DNA of 64,000 nucleotides from Desulfovibrio ferrophilus (GCF_003966735.1 NZ_AP017378.1:558001-622000); one strand, 5' to 3'; shown: positions 33,128-43,226, numbered from the stretch's first letter. The notes: generated from the letters alone by a model not told the origin. Made by a program: numbers and translations.

Positions 33128-34240
33128 ATGACCGCACACCTAATTGACGACCCATACCGCCCCGCGCGGCGCAAGACCCGTACCCTGAACATAGGGCATG
33201 TGGCTATTGGCGGAGACGCCCCGGTGGTGGTTCAATCCATGACCAACACCGACACCCGTGACGTTGAGGCCACCGTGGCTCAGGTGACCGCTCTGGCTGA
33301 AGCCGGATGCGAGATCGTGCGCCTTGCCGTGCTGGATGAGGACGCGGCCCGGGCCATTGGCCCCATTCGCAAGGCTTCCCCCGTGCCGCTGATTGCGGAT
33401 ATTCATTTCGACCATCGTCTGGCCCTGATGGCGCTGGATGCTGGCGTGGATGGACTGCGCATCAACCCTGGTAATATCGGCGGGGCCGAGCCTGTGGACA
33501 AGGTTGTGGCTGCGGCCAAGGCCTGCGGTGCCCCGATTCGCATCGGAGTCAACTCCGGGTCCGTGGACAAGAAGCTCTTGAAGAAGTTCGGTGGCCCCAC
33601 GCCCGAGGCCATGGTGGAAAGTGCCATGGAGCACGTGCGATTGCTGGAGGAACGGGATTTTTTCGATACCAAGATTTCGCTCAAGTCATCGTCGGTGCCC
33701 GCCACAATCGCGGCGTATCGCCTGCTGGCCGGGCGCTGTGATTACCCGCTGCACATCGGTGTGACCGAGGCCGGAACTCCGGGACGGGGTACGGTGAAGT
33801 CCTCTGTGGGGCTGGGCGTACTGCTCTATGAGGGCATCGGTGATACACTACGAGTCTCGCTGACGGGCGATCCCGTGACCGAGATGGATGTGGCCTGGGA
33901 GATTTTGCGTTCATTGAATCTGCGTGCCCGTGGCCCGGAGATTGTCTCGTGCCCCACATGCGGACGCACGGAGATCGGGTTGATACAACTGGCTGAAGAG
34001 GTGGAGCGCCACCTGCGCCCGGTGACCGAGGTTTTTACCGTGGCCGTCATGGGGTGCGTGGTCAATGGCCCCGGAGAGGCTCGCGAGGCCGATATCGGCA
34101 TTGCCGGCGGGCGGGGCATGGGCATCATCTTCCGCAAGGGAGAGGTGGTGCGTAAGATCAAGGGTGAAGAGAACCTGCTGCCTGAATTTTTGAATGAACT
34201 GGACATATTTCTCGAAGAACTGAGAAAGGAGAATTCATAG
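33128..34240 (+). CDS. ispG: 4-hydroxy-3-methylbut-2-enyl diphosphate synthase
   Basis: 370 residues, normal for bacterial IspG/GcpE. TIM-barrel part: VVVQSMTNTDTRD, VRLAVLDEDAA, PLIADIHFDHRLAL and LRINPGNIG. C-terminal [4Fe-4S] cysteines in SCPTCGRTE and MGCVVNGPGEA. It converts MEcPP to HMBPP in the MEP isoprenoid pathway. GAGG precedes the ATG. The stop codon abuts the proS ATG, so the two are cotranscribed; dxs and ispA lie farther down the same strand. Confidence 0.97.
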   Translation: MTAHLIDDPYRPARRKTRTLNIGHVAIGGDAPVVVQSMTNTDTRDVEATVAQVTALAEAGCEIVRLAVLDEDAARAIGPIRKASPVPLIADIHFDHRLALMALDAGVDGLRINPGNIGGAEPVDKVVAAAKACGAPIRIGVNSGSVDKKLLKKFGGPTPEAMVESAMEHVRLLEERDFFDTKISLKSSSVPATIAAYRLLAGRCDYPLHIGVTEAGTPGRGTVKSSVGLGVLLYEGIGDTLRVSLTGDPVTEMDVAWEILRSLNLRARGPEIVSCPTCGRTEIGLIQLAEEVERHLRPVTEVFTVAVMGCVVNGPGEAREADIGIAGGRGMGIIFRKGEVVRKIKGEENLLPEFLNELDIFLEELRKENS

Positions 34241-36001
34241 ATGCGTTACAGCAACCTGTATGTGCCCACGTTGAAGGAAGCCCCGGCGGATGCCGAGGTC
34301 ATCAGTCACAAATTGCTTATCCGCGCGGGTATGATCCGTAAGCTGACTTCGGGCATTTACACCTATCTGCCCATGGGGCTTCGCAGCCTGAACAAGGTGG
34401 CGACCATCGTGCGCGAGGAAATGAATCGCGCCGGGGCACAGGAGATTTCCATGCCCATGGTCCAGCCAGGTGATCTCTGGGAAGAGACTGGCCGCTGGCA
34501 GTTCTACGGCAAGGAACTCTTGCGCATCAAGGACCGCCATGGCCGGGACTACTGTCTCGGACCCACGCATGAAGAGGTCGTGACTGATCTGGTACGTGGC
34601 GAGGTCAATTCCTACAAGCAGTTGCCCATCAACCTGTATCAGGTCCAAAGTAAATTCCGCGACGAGATTCGCCCGCGCTTCGGCCTGATGCGTGGCCGCG
34701 AATTCGTGATGAAGGATGCCTATTCATTTGATGCAGACGACGCCGGGGCCGAGGCCAGCTACAAGGCCATGTATGCCGCCTACAGCGCTATTTTCGAGCG
34801 CCTGGGCCTGACCTTCCGCCCGGTGGAGGCCGATTCCGGCTCCATTGGTGGCAGCTTCTCCCACGAGTTCATGGTCCTGGCCGAAACCGGTGAGGACACC
34901 ATTGCCGTGTGTTCGGCCTGCGAGTATGCGGCTAACCTGGAGAAAGCCGAGGTGACCGGCGAGGTCAAACCCTGCCTGGATGAAGGCCCGATGATGGTCG
35001 AAGTGGCGACTCCCGAGACGCATACCGTCGAGGAAGTGGCCAAGTTCCTGAACGTGCACAAGATGCAGGTCATCAAGACCTTGCTCTTTGACGCCGACGG
35101 CGAGGCCGTGGCAGCGCTTGTGCGTGGTGATCGCGAACTGAACGATATCAAATTCAAGAATGCCCTGGACTGTGCTGAACTGACCATGGCCAGCCCCGAG
35201 CAGGTTCAGGAATGGACCGGCGCTCCCGTGGGCTTTGCCGGGCCTGTGGGGCTCAAGGTTTCACGCATCCTGGCGGATAACGAGATCAAGGGCGCAACGG
35301 ACTTTGTTGTCGGTGCCAACAAGGCCGACACCCATCTGCGCCACCTCAACCTTGCCCGCGACGTGGAAGCCGAAGTCCAGTACGCCGACCTGCGCGTCAT
35401 CACCGAGGACGATCCCTGTCCGCGCTGCGGTGGCCAGTTGACCATGCCCAAGGGTATCGAGGTCGGCCATGTCTTCAAACTGGGGACCAAGTATTCCGAG
35501 GCCATGGACGCCAAGTTCCTGGATCAGAACGGCAAGGAACAGCTGATGATCATGGGGTGCTACGGCATCGGCGTGTCCCGTGTGGTGGCTTCCTGCATCG
35601 AGCAGAATCATGACGAGAACGGTATCGTGTTTCCGCCGCCGGTTGCTCCGTTTGAAGCCATTGTGCTCTGTCTGGACCCCAAGAAGGAAGAGATTCTGGG
35701 CAAGGCCGAGGAAATCTACAACATCATCGAGGCCTCCGGGGCCGATACCCTGTTGGACGACCGAATCGAGCGTCCTGGCGTAAAGTTCAAGGACGCCGAT
35801 CTGGTGGGCTATCCCATTCAGATCGTTGTGGGCGGCAAGGGGGTCAAGAACGGCATCGTGGAATGCAAGGACCGCCGTACTGGCGAGAAGATCGAGCTTG
35901 GACTGGATAACTTCGAGCGCGATTTCGTGGCCTGGCGCCGCGATGTGTGGTGTGGTTGGGGCCTGACCGATGGTGATGCTGACCTGGATTCCTGCAGGTA
36001 G
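34241..36001 (+). CDS. proS: Prolyl-tRNA synthetase (bacterial type)
   Basis: 586 residues. Class II motifs: [18 protein letters not shown] with [13 protein letters not shown] (motif 1), [25 protein letters not shown] (motif 2), and [12 protein letters not shown] (motif 3). The YbaK-like editing domain is inserted at about 225-400 ([27 protein letters not shown]), as in the bacterial ProS form. Starts on the base after the ispG stop. Confidence 0.97.
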   Translation: MRYSNLYVPTLKEAPADAEVISHKLLIRAGMIRKLTSGIYTYLPMGLRSLNKVATIVREEMNRAGAQEISMPMVQPGDLWEETGRWQFYGKELLRIKDRHGRDYCLGPTHEEVVTDLVRGEVNSYKQLPINLYQVQSKFRDEIRPRFGLMRGREFVMKDAYSFDADDAGAEASYKAMYAAYSAIFERLGLTFRPVEADSGSIGGSFSHEFMVLAETGEDTIAVCSACEYAANLEKAEVTGEVKPCLDEGPMMVEVATPETHTVEEVAKFLNVHKMQVIKTLLFDADGEAVAALVRGDRELNDIKFKNALDCAELTMASPEQVQEWTGAPVGFAGPVGLKVSRILADNEIKGATDFVVGANKADTHLRHLNLARDVEAEVQYADLRVITEDDPCPRCGGQLTMPKGIEVGHVFKLGTKYSEAMDAKFLDQNGKEQLMIMGCYGIGVSRVVASCIEQNHDENGIVFPPPVAPFEAIVLCLDPKKEEILGKAEEIYNIIEASGADTLLDDRIERPGVKFKDADLVGYPIQIVVGGKGVKNGIVECKDRRTGEKIELGLDNFERDFVAWRRDVWCGWGLTDGDADLDSCR

Positions 36002-36003
36002 CC

Positions 36004-36615
36004 ATGACTGTTGAAGGACTCATCGCCTTGGCCGGGGCCACCGCATTGTTTGCCCTTATTCCCGGTCCCGGCATCATGGCCGTGGTGGCCCAGGCCCTGT
36101 CGCGTGGTCTGGGGCCCGCCGTGATGTGGATCACCGGGCAGGTGTTGGGCGACATGATCTATCTGCTCATGGCCATGTTCGGCCTGGGCTGGGTGGCCTC
36201 GCAACTGGGTGATGGGTTCATCGTGCTGCGGTATGTAGGGGCCGCGTATCTGATCTGGATGGGGTTCAAGGCCTGGACGGCCAAGCCTCCCTGCGAAAAT
36301 GTGACAGCTCCACCGGCCCGGGCCGGTGGCCGTTACTTTTTGGGGGGCATGTGTGTTTCGCTGGGCAACCCCAAGGCCATTGCCTTCTACTGCGGTTTTC
36401 TGCCTGCGTTCATCGATTTGACGGTGCTGACATCCACGGACGCAGCAACGGTCATTGCCGTCATCTGTCCCATCGTGTTTGTGATTCCTGTCGGATACGC
36501 GTGGCTTGCTGCTCGTGGACGCGGCGCGATCCGCACTACGCGAATCTGGAAGATCGCCAACCGCAGCGCCGGGGCGGTGATGATTGGTGCTGGCGCGACA
36601 GTGGCGGCGGAGTAG
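36004..36615 (+). CDS. LysE/RhtB family amino-acid exporter
   Basis: 203 residues with five to six hydrophobic segments. Family signature at the start: LIALAGATALFALIPGPGIMAVVAQALSRG, followed by GQVLGDMIYLL and GAAYLIWMGFKAW; later CVSLGNPKAIAFYCGFLPAF. It likely exports an amino acid or derivative. Only two bases separate it from proS and four from xseA. Confidence 0.92.
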   Translation: MTVEGLIALAGATALFALIPGPGIMAVVAQALSRGLGPAVMWITGQVLGDMIYLLMAMFGLGWVASQLGDGFIVLRYVGAAYLIWMGFKAWTAKPPCENVTAPPARAGGRYFLGGMCVSLGNPKAIAFYCGFLPAFIDLTVLTSTDAATVIAVICPIVFVIPVGYAWLAARGRGAIRTTRIWKIANRSAGAVMIGAGATVAAE

Positions 36616-36619
36616 TCCC

Positions 36620-38008
36620 GTGCCCCATATCTTCGAGGTCACCGAACTGACCGGCGCGGTCAAGGACGTGCTGGAGAGCCAGTTCCCTTTCATCTGGGTT
36701 CGGGGGCAGGTCAGCGGTGTCACGCGGCCACCCAGCGGGCATCTCTATTTCACCTTGAAGGATGACCGCGCTCAGCTGTCCGTGGTCTGGTTCAGGAATT
36801 CCCGGCGCGAGATCGAAGCTGGGGGCGTGGACCCGGCAACCGGTGAGGTGCTGGAACATGGCTTTGTGCCAGACGTTGACGATGGCATGCAGGTTTTGGT
36901 GGCCGGACGCTTGAATGTTTATGAGCCACGCGGAACCTACCAGCTGGTTGCCGAGTTTGTGCAGGAAGAGGGCGTGGGCCAGCTGTATCTTCAGTTTGAG
37001 GCCATGAAGGCCAAATTGCAGGCCAAGGGATATTTCGCTGAGGATCGCAAGATGCGACTGCCAACTGCGCCCAAGCGCGTGGCAGTGATTACCGCTCCAA
37101 CGGGAGCCGCAATTCAGGATTTTCTGCGCATAGCGGACGGGCGTGGAGCGGGTTGCGAGATTCGAATCCACCCTTCCCTGGTGCAGGGTGATCGGGCTCC
37201 GGCGCAGATTGCCGCGGCTCTGGATGATGTCTGTGAACAGGGCTGGGCTGATGTCGCGGTGTTGATTCGTGGCGGCGGTTCCATCGAGGACCTGTGGGCC
37301 TTCAATACGGAGCCCGTGGCCGATGCCATTCACCGGGCCACGTTGCCGGTGCTGTCTGGAGTCGGACACGAAGTCGATGTGACCATTGCCGATTACGTCG
37401 CCGATGCCCGTGCAGCCACGCCCAGCCATGCCGCTCAGATGCTTTGGCCTGAACGGCGCGAATTGATGCAGCGCCTTGATGGACTGGAACTTGCTCTGCT
37501 GCGGGCGGGACAGGGGCTTGTCTCCGGACGGGAACGGGCCTTGCGCGCTGAAGAACGTGCTCTGGCCTGGTTGTCTCCGGTGCGGCAGGTGGACCGCTGG
37601 CGAGAACGATTTGACGTCGCAGCTCGCGATTTGACTCGGGCCTGGAATGCTTTTTACGAGGGGCGTGCCACGGCTTTGGATGAGGCCGGACGCGGCCTGC
37701 TGGCTGCGTATGGTCCGCAGACCATGGAACGCGAGGTTGCTGGGCTGGACGGTCTGGCCGGGCGTCTGGCCATGGCCATGGAAGGGCGGCTGCGTGGCAT
37801 TGATCGGGACCTGGCTGTGGCTTCGGCCACTCTGATGGCTTTGGACCCGGAGAAACCCCTTGAACGGGGCTATGGGCTGGTGCGAAGTGCCAGAACCGGA
37901 CGTTATCTACGCAGCGTGGACGAGGTGGCTCCCGGTGATGCGCTGGAAATCCGCGTACGTGATGGGCACCTTGGTGCTGATGTGACACGAATCAATAAGG
38001 ACGATTGA
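36620..38008 (+). CDS. xseA: Exodeoxyribonuclease VII large subunit
   Basis: 462 residues from the GTG at 36620, chosen because GGAG is seven bases upstream and the product starts with the family N-terminus (HIFEVTELTGAVKDVLES). OB-fold QFPFIWVRGQVSGVTRP, then catalytic core with VAVITAPTGAAIQDFL, RGGGSIEDLWAFN and LPVLSGVGHEVDVTIADYVADARAATP. With XseB it degrades single-stranded DNA to oligonucleotides. Its TGA overlaps the M23 peptidase ATG by one base. Confidence 0.96.
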   Translation: MPHIFEVTELTGAVKDVLESQFPFIWVRGQVSGVTRPPSGHLYFTLKDDRAQLSVVWFRNSRREIEAGGVDPATGEVLEHGFVPDVDDGMQVLVAGRLNVYEPRGTYQLVAEFVQEEGVGQLYLQFEAMKAKLQAKGYFAEDRKMRLPTAPKRVAVITAPTGAAIQDFLRIADGRGAGCEIRIHPSLVQGDRAPAQIAAALDDVCEQGWADVAVLIRGGGSIEDLWAFNTEPVADAIHRATLPVLSGVGHEVDVTIADYVADARAATPSHAAQMLWPERRELMQRLDGLELALLRAGQGLVSGRERALRAEERALAWLSPVRQVDRWRERFDVAARDLTRAWNAFYEGRATALDEAGRGLLAAYGPQTMEREVAGLDGLAGRLAMAMEGRLRGIDRDLAVASATLMALDPEKPLERGYGLVRSARTGRYLRSVDEVAPGDALEIRVRDGHLGADVTRINKDD

Positions 38009-38880
38009 TGTTTATATTCCGGGCCGCTCTGTGCCTGTTGTTGATGTTGCTGACGATGACCTCTGCCGTTTGGGCTGGAGTGCGGTTGGAATGCCCGGAT
38101 AAGGTCTCGCAGGGCGAGCCGTTTTATGTGCGTGTCGTTTCCGATGAACCTGTGGAGATTGTGCGCCTGTTCTGGGGTCCTATGACCGTCGATGCTACGG
38201 TGCGCAGTGAAGCAGGAGCCTGGGTGGCTTTGGCCATGCTGGGAACCGGCTCCATGGCCAAGCCTGGAATTGGTCAGGTCAAGGCCAGCATCCAAGGCTC
38301 CGATGGCCCGCGCGAGTTGACTCGTGCTGTACGCATCACGTCGCGCAAATTTGCGGAGCAGCGCCTGAAAGTGGCTAAAAAGATGGTCAACCTGAGTCAG
38401 GCGCAGCTGGACCGCCATTATCGTGAGAAGGCACGGGTCAAGAAAGCCATGGCGGACATCTCCCCGGAGCGATTCTGGAACGGGCAGTTCCTGCGTCCGA
38501 TCCCTGGTGGAATTTCCAGCACCTACGGCTTGCGGCGTATTTTCAATGGTGAGCCGCGCAAGCCGCATGCCGGGGTGGACTTTCGGGGCAAGAAAGGCAC
38601 GCCGATCAAGGCTGTTGCTCCGGGTGAAGTTGTCCTGACGGGGAGTCATTATTTTTCCGGCAATGTGGTTTATGTTGACCACGGGCTGGGGGTGGTTAGC
38701 GTATACTGCCACCTGTCCGCCATTGATGTGGCGGAAGGGCAGTTCGTGTCTGCCGGTCAGGTATTGGGCAAAGTCGGCTCCACAGGCCGCGTTACCGGCC
38801 CACATCTGCATTTTGGACTGTCGGTATTGGGGCAGTATGTGGACCCCATGCCGTTGATCGAAGGCAGGATTACTCCATAG
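38008..38880 (+). CDS. M23 family metallopeptidase
   Basis: 290 residues from the ATG at 38008. Signal peptide (MFIFRAALCLLLMLLTM, cleavage near VWA). An Ig-like N-terminal domain (about 24-115), a helical linker, then a LytM/M23 domain (about 165-285) with zinc ligands in KPHAGVDFRGKKG (H..D) and GPHLHFGL (HxH). A periplasmic peptidoglycan DD-endopeptidase by family; both metal motifs are intact, so probably active. Embedded between xseA and xseB. Confidence 0.94.
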   Translation: MFIFRAALCLLLMLLTMTSAVWAGVRLECPDKVSQGEPFYVRVVSDEPVEIVRLFWGPMTVDATVRSEAGAWVALAMLGTGSMAKPGIGQVKASIQGSDGPRELTRAVRITSRKFAEQRLKVAKKMVNLSQAQLDRHYREKARVKKAMADISPERFWNGQFLRPIPGGISSTYGLRRIFNGEPRKPHAGVDFRGKKGTPIKAVAPGEVVLTGSHYFSGNVVYVDHGLGVVSVYCHLSAIDVAEGQFVSAGQVLGKVGSTGRVTGPHLHFGLSVLGQYVDPMPLIEGRITP

Positions 38881-38999
38881 GAGGGCGTTTTTAGCGACCC
38901 ATAAAATGGATCTGCGATGTGAGCTGCGGCGACTGTGGCGGCAGGAATGGTTGATTTTGTGTATGACTGTCCCGAGACATGTTTTTGAGGACGAAGAAT

Positions 39000-39227
39000 A
39001 TGGCAAAGAAGAAACAGGATTTTGAAACGCGCTTGGCGCGGCTGCAAAAAATCGTGGAGTCATTGGAAGCTGGTGAGCTGGCGCTGGAAGACGGCGTCAC
39101 CCTGTTCAAGGAAGGCGTGGAGCTGGCAGGCTCGTGCCGAGAACAGTTGGAGAAGGCCCGCAACGAGGTCAAGCTGCTCACGGATGGCAAGCTCAAGGAT
39201 TTCCGTACGGAGGAAGATGATGTCTGA
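39000..39227 (+). CDS. xseB: Exodeoxyribonuclease VII small subunit
   Basis: 75 residues from the ATG at 39000 (GAGG upstream). The standard short helical XseB sequence: FETRLARLQKIVESLEAGEL, ALEDGVTLFKEGVEL and LEKARNEVKLLTDG. It partners XseA, separated here by the M23 gene. It overlaps the start of ispA by eight bases. Confidence 0.95.
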   Translation: MAKKKQDFETRLARLQKIVESLEAGELALEDGVTLFKEGVELAGSCREQLEKARNEVKLLTDGKLKDFRTEEDDV

Positions 39228-40113
39228 TGTTGATGTAAAAAAGACGTTGGCCAACTATGCGGCTGGCGTTGAGAAATACTTGGAGACCTGCCTGAAGGAT
39301 CGGGGCATTACCCCCAGACTTCAGGAGGCCATGGAGTACAGCCTGATGGCGGGGGGCAAGCGCCTGCGCCCGGTGCTGTGCCTGATCTGGGCCGAGATTG
39401 CGGGCATCGAGTCTGCCAAGGTCATGCCCTTTGCTGCGGCTATCGAGTGCATCCATACCTACTCGTTGATCCACGACGATTTGCCTGCCATGGATGATGA
39501 TGATCTCAGGCGTGGCAAGCCCACCAACCATAAGGTCTATGGCGAGGCCACTGCCATTTTGGCTGGCGACGCGCTTCTGACCGAAGCCTTCGGCATGATG
39601 CTCAATGTCAGTGATGTCCCGGCGGAGCGTGTGCTTCAGGCCGCGTCCATCATGGCTTATGGCGCGGGTTCCAACGGTATGGTTGGCGGCCAGCAGATCG
39701 ATATGGACCTGACGGGAAAGGACGGAGTTGAACTTCAGGAATTGCAGCAGATGCATGCCCTGAAGACCGGGGCGCTGATTACAGCGTCTTGTTTGTCCGG
39801 TTGCATTCTGGGGGGCGGCGATGAGGACGACATGAAAGCTGCCATGGAATGGGGCAAGAATGTTGGCATGGCCTTCCAGATTGCGGATGACATCCTGGAT
39901 GTGGTTGGCGACGAAAAAGAGCTTGGCAAGCCCGTGGGCAGCGATCAGGAGCAGGGTAAGAATACGTATCCCTCCATGATCGGCCTGGAAGAGAGCAAGA
40001 ATCTCGCCGTGCAGGTGGCTGCCACGGCCAATTTGGAAATCAAGAATTATTCCGGAGCACAGGCCGACTTCCTGCGCCATCTGGCTGCGTATATCGTACA
40101 GCGAACCAGCTAG
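39220..40113 (+). CDS. ispA: Polyprenyl synthetase (farnesyl/geranyl diphosphate synthase)
   Basis: 297 residues from the second of two adjacent ATGs (39220), which has the better spacing to GGAGG. First aspartate-rich motif in HDDLPAMDDDDLRRGKPT, second in FQIADDILDVVGD; KRLRPVLCLIWAE and KTYGALIT-like KTGALITASC are also present. It condenses IPP with DMAPP/GPP. Overlaps xseB by eight bases and precedes dxs, as in many proteobacteria. A hairpin ACCCGC-TTGA-GCGGGT (40129-40144) without T-run follows. Confidence 0.95.
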   Translation: MSDVDVKKTLANYAAGVEKYLETCLKDRGITPRLQEAMEYSLMAGGKRLRPVLCLIWAEIAGIESAKVMPFAAAIECIHTYSLIHDDLPAMDDDDLRRGKPTNHKVYGEATAILAGDALLTEAFGMMLNVSDVPAERVLQAASIMAYGAGSNGMVGGQQIDMDLTGKDGVELQELQQMHALKTGALITASCLSGCILGGGDEDDMKAAMEWGKNVGMAFQIADDILDVVGDEKELGKPVGSDQEQGKNTYPSMIGLEESKNLAVQVAATANLEIKNYSGAQADFLRHLAAYIVQRTS

Positions 40114-40191
40114 TTGAGTGAAGGCCCAACCCGCTTGAGCGGGTACTGAGGGCGATAGTATTTGCACCGTAGCATTCAGGGACGAGTATCA

Positions 40192-42093
40192 ATGAGTATC
40201 GACAATGATTCCCAAGGCATTTTGCAGGGCCTGAAGTGCCCGGCGGATGTGCAGGATCTGGATTCCAAGCAGTTGGTGACGCTGGCTGCGGAAATGCGCG
40301 AGGTGATCATCGACACCGTAGCCGCCAACGGTGGCCATCTGGCACCGTCGCTGGGCGTGGTTGAGTTGACCCTGGCTTTGCTCAAGGTCTTTGATCCTGC
40401 AGAGGACAAAGTCGTTTGGGATGTCGGCCATCAGGCCTACGGCTACAAGTTGCTGACCGGTCGCGCTGCGAATTTCGGTACGTTGCGGACCATGGGCGGA
40501 GTGAGCGGTTTTCCCAAGATGAGTGAAAGCCGTTACGACCATTTTGGTGTCGGCCATTCGTCCACATCCATTTCCGCTGCTGTGGGCATGGCCAAGGCTC
40601 GTGACCTGGCGGGCAAGGACAACAAGGTTGTTGCCGTGATCGGTGATGGCTCCATGACCGCGGGATTGGCCTATGAAGGGCTGAACCAGGCTGGTGATTT
40701 GGGCTCTGACCTTGTGGTGGTCCTCAATGATAACGAGATGTCCATCTCGCGCAATGTGGGAGCACTCTCGCAGTTCTTCTCCAGAAATCTGACCAAGAGT
40801 TGGATGGTGCGTTTCAAGAAGGATGTCGAATCGCTGCTCAAGCACGTTCCCAAGATCGGTGGCGACTTGGCCGAGTATGCCCGCAAATCCGAAGAAGCCT
40901 TTAAGCACTTCTTTACTCCGGGGATGTTGTTCGAGGCCTTCAGGTTCAACTATCTCGGGCCATTTGATGGGCATAATATCGATGGTCTGGCTGGTGTTTT
41001 CCAGCAGGTTCGCGAACTCAAAGGCCCCATTCTGGTGCACGTGTTGACCCAGAAGGGCAAAGGCTATGAGCCTGCTGAGACCAATCCGACCTATTTCCAC
41101 GGTGTGGGCTGTTTTGAGCCGGAAACCGGTGAAGCCAAGAAGTTTGGCCCCTGCGCCCTGGCTTCCTATACAGATGTCTTTGGCGAGACCTTGATCCGGC
41201 AGGCTGAGACGGACGAACGCATTGTGGCTATCACAGCCGCCATGCCCGAAGGCACGGGCCTGAATAAATTCGCGGATCGTTTTCCTGACCGATTCATTGA
41301 CGTGGGCATCTGTGAACAGCATGCGGTGACCTTTGCCGCAGGCCTCGCTACCCAGGGGTTCAAGCCCGTGGTGGCGATTTATTCGACCTTCATGCAGCGC
41401 TCTTACGATCAGATCGTTCACGATGTCTGTCTGCAGAACCTGCCTGTGACTTTGTGTCTGGATCGTGGTGGTTTGGTGGGGGAAGACGGTCCCACTCACC
41501 ATGGAGCTTTTGATATTTCCCTGCTGCGTCATATTCCCAATCTGGTGAGTATGGCGCCCAAGGATGAGGCAGAGTTGGCGCAGATGCTGGCAACGGCCAT
41601 GGCCCATGACGGACCGGTTGCCTTGCGCTATCCCCGTGGCGTAGGTGTTGGTGCGACTCCGGCGGAAAGTCCCGAGCCGTTGCCCTTGGGCGAAGGCGAG
41701 TTGCTGCGCGACGGTGAAGATGCAGTCATTCTCGCTCTGGGGAGCCGGGTTCATCCCAGCCTGGAAGCGGCTGTAGAGATCGAGGCTGAAACGGGCAAGA
41801 AGGTTGCCGTCTTCAACACACGCTTTGTGCGTCCGTTGCCCGTCGATCAGATCGTCGAGTTGGCCGGGCGCTTCAAGACCGTTATTACGGTTGAAGAGAA
41901 CGCATTGGCTGGCGGTTTCGGTTCCGCCGTGTTGGAAACATTGGCTGATCAGGGCGTGAACAACGTTTCCGTCCTGCGTCTCGGTTTACCCGATGCCTTT
42001 GTGGAACACGGCAAGCAGAAGGAACTGCGGGCGTCTCTGGGGATCGATAAGGCAGGTATCAAGAAGGCTGTGCTTAATTTGTTTTATGAATAG
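40192..42093 (+). CDS. dxs: 1-deoxy-D-xylulose-5-phosphate synthase
   Basis: 633 residues from the ATG at 40192. ThDP-transketolase features: NGGHLAPSLGVVELTLAL, WDVGHQAYGYKLLTGR, the GDG motif AVIGDGSMTAGLAYEGLNQA, and VLNDNEMSISRNVGA; the second half has FVDVGICEQHAVTFAAGLA-type sequence (IDVGICEQHAVTFAAG) and DRGGLVGEDGPTHHG. It makes DXP from pyruvate and glyceraldehyde 3-phosphate, the first MEP step. It ends the housekeeping run; the next gene is compositionally different. Confidence 0.97.
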   Translation: MSIDNDSQGILQGLKCPADVQDLDSKQLVTLAAEMREVIIDTVAANGGHLAPSLGVVELTLALLKVFDPAEDKVVWDVGHQAYGYKLLTGRAANFGTLRTMGGVSGFPKMSESRYDHFGVGHSSTSISAAVGMAKARDLAGKDNKVVAVIGDGSMTAGLAYEGLNQAGDLGSDLVVVLNDNEMSISRNVGALSQFFSRNLTKSWMVRFKKDVESLLKHVPKIGGDLAEYARKSEEAFKHFFTPGMLFEAFRFNYLGPFDGHNIDGLAGVFQQVRELKGPILVHVLTQKGKGYEPAETNPTYFHGVGCFEPETGEAKKFGPCALASYTDVFGETLIRQAETDERIVAITAAMPEGTGLNKFADRFPDRFIDVGICEQHAVTFAAGLATQGFKPVVAIYSTFMQRSYDQIVHDVCLQNLPVTLCLDRGGLVGEDGPTHHGAFDISLLRHIPNLVSMAPKDEAELAQMLATAMAHDGPVALRYPRGVGVGATPAESPEPLPLGEGELLRDGEDAVILALGSRVHPSLEAAVEIEAETGKKVAVFNTRFVRPLPVDQIVELAGRFKTVITVEENALAGGFGSAVLETLADQGVNNVSVLRLGLPDAFVEHGKQKELRASLGIDKAGIKKAVLNLFYE

Positions 42094-42179
42094 TTTCTCA
42101 TGGTTGTTGATAGAGTTCCGATTGGTGTTGTGAAAGTAAGTTTGGATCATAATCTCTATTAACTTGTCCAATAGATAGG

Positions 42180-43226
42180 GTGAGTGCTGTTTTGTCTGAG
42201 AAGGCTAGAGAAAGAAATATGTCCATTGAGTTTGTGAAGGGTATAGCGATATTTTTTGTGATTACTCTACATGTTCGAGATTTTGACCTCTGGATTCCCA
42301 AAATTATTTCAACAGCAGTCCCATTGTTTTTCATGTCCACAGGTTTTTTGCTTTGGTTAGTTTATCGTGATCGCTTTGAAGCTAAAAAATTTCTTAAATC
42401 TAGGGTTGTTCGATTGTTTCCGGATATATATCTTGTTGGATTGATTAGTGTTTTGTTGTGTCTTTTGTTTGATATGAATGAATTGGATGGTTTTTGGCGT
42501 TGGATTTATGGTGACATTCGAGGTTTTGGACCTGGATCTTATTACGTTTCTTGCTACTTGTTGTTGTGTGTCTGTTTAGTTCCTTTGTTGATGTCTTTTA
42601 AGACAAAGTGGATTGTTCATCTTTCTTTTTTGTATCTGTTATCTCATGCTTGTTTGTCTTTTTATAAAAATGAGTTTTTTTATTTGATGTTTAAAGAATT
42701 TCCAAGATGGTACATTACGATTAGTCCTACGCAATATTTCCCTCATGTTTTACTTGGTATTCTATTCGCTTCGTTGTGTGATCGAATTATAAGTCACAAG
42801 GAAAGAATCTTCGCTGTATTGTTTTTTGTGTTTTTGTGTTTTATTTTAGAGAGTGAAGGGTTTTATAACGGAAGGTTTATGTGGAATAAAGTTGATTCCG
42901 TTCCTTTTGAGTCTTGGGAGACGTTATATTATGGTATTTTATTTTGTTTCTCGTTTTTCATTGTTCTGTACAACTTGGAATTTTACATTAATGACAAATT
43001 AAAGCGTCCGGTTATATGGATGGGGGAGCGTTCATATCAGATATTTTTAGTTCAAGCTGTTTATTTTAAATGGATAAATAAAGTTGACTTACCGTTATTA
43101 AATCATGGTTTGAGTGGTTTTCTTGTGAGTGTGTCTGTGGTGGTACTATCCTTTATAATCTATAACTACATTTATGAATATCTACGAGTGATAAGCTTGA
43201 AGTTTTTGGCTGTGAGGATCAGCTAA
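42180..43226 (+). CDS. Acyltransferase 3 family protein in AT-rich sequence
   Basis: 348 residues from the GTG at 42180; an ATG at 42219 (MSIEFVKGIAIF) is the alternative with a GAGAAAGA site. About ten hydrophobic segments; family features RNMSIEFVKGIAIFFVITLH and STAVPLFFMSTGFLLW. The DNA is strikingly AT-rich with T-runs and AT-ending codons, unlike both neighbours, which indicates recent acquisition. It probably acylates a surface polysaccharide or lipid. No other transferred gene or mobile element adjoins it. Confidence 0.85.
   Translation: MSAVLSEKARERNMSIEFVKGIAIFFVITLHVRDFDLWIPKIISTAVPLFFMSTGFLLWLVYRDRFEAKKFLKSRVVRLFPDIYLVGLISVLLCLLFDMNELDGFWRWIYGDIRGFGPGSYYVSCYLLLCVCLVPLLMSFKTKWIVHLSFLYLLSHACLSFYKNEFFYLMFKEFPRWYITISPTQYFPHVLLGILFASLCDRIISHKERIFAVLFFVFLCFILESEGFYNGRFMWNKVDSVPFESWETLYYGILFCFSFFIVLYNLEFYINDKLKRPVIWMGERSYQIFLVQAVYFKWINKVDLPLLNHGLSGFLVSVSVVVLSFIIYNYIYEYLRVISLKFLAVRIS

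Noticed and set aside
37903-39063. 386-codon minus-strand frame across the M23 peptidase gene
   Set aside because: Antisense of genes with clear motifs.
40129-40144. Terminator between ispA and dxs
   Set aside because: Short 6-bp stem with no T-run; the genes may be cotranscribed.
40189-41754. 521-codon open frame on the minus strand across dxs
   Set aside because: Exact antisense of a clear Dxs gene in GC-rich DNA; no family features and no ribosome site.
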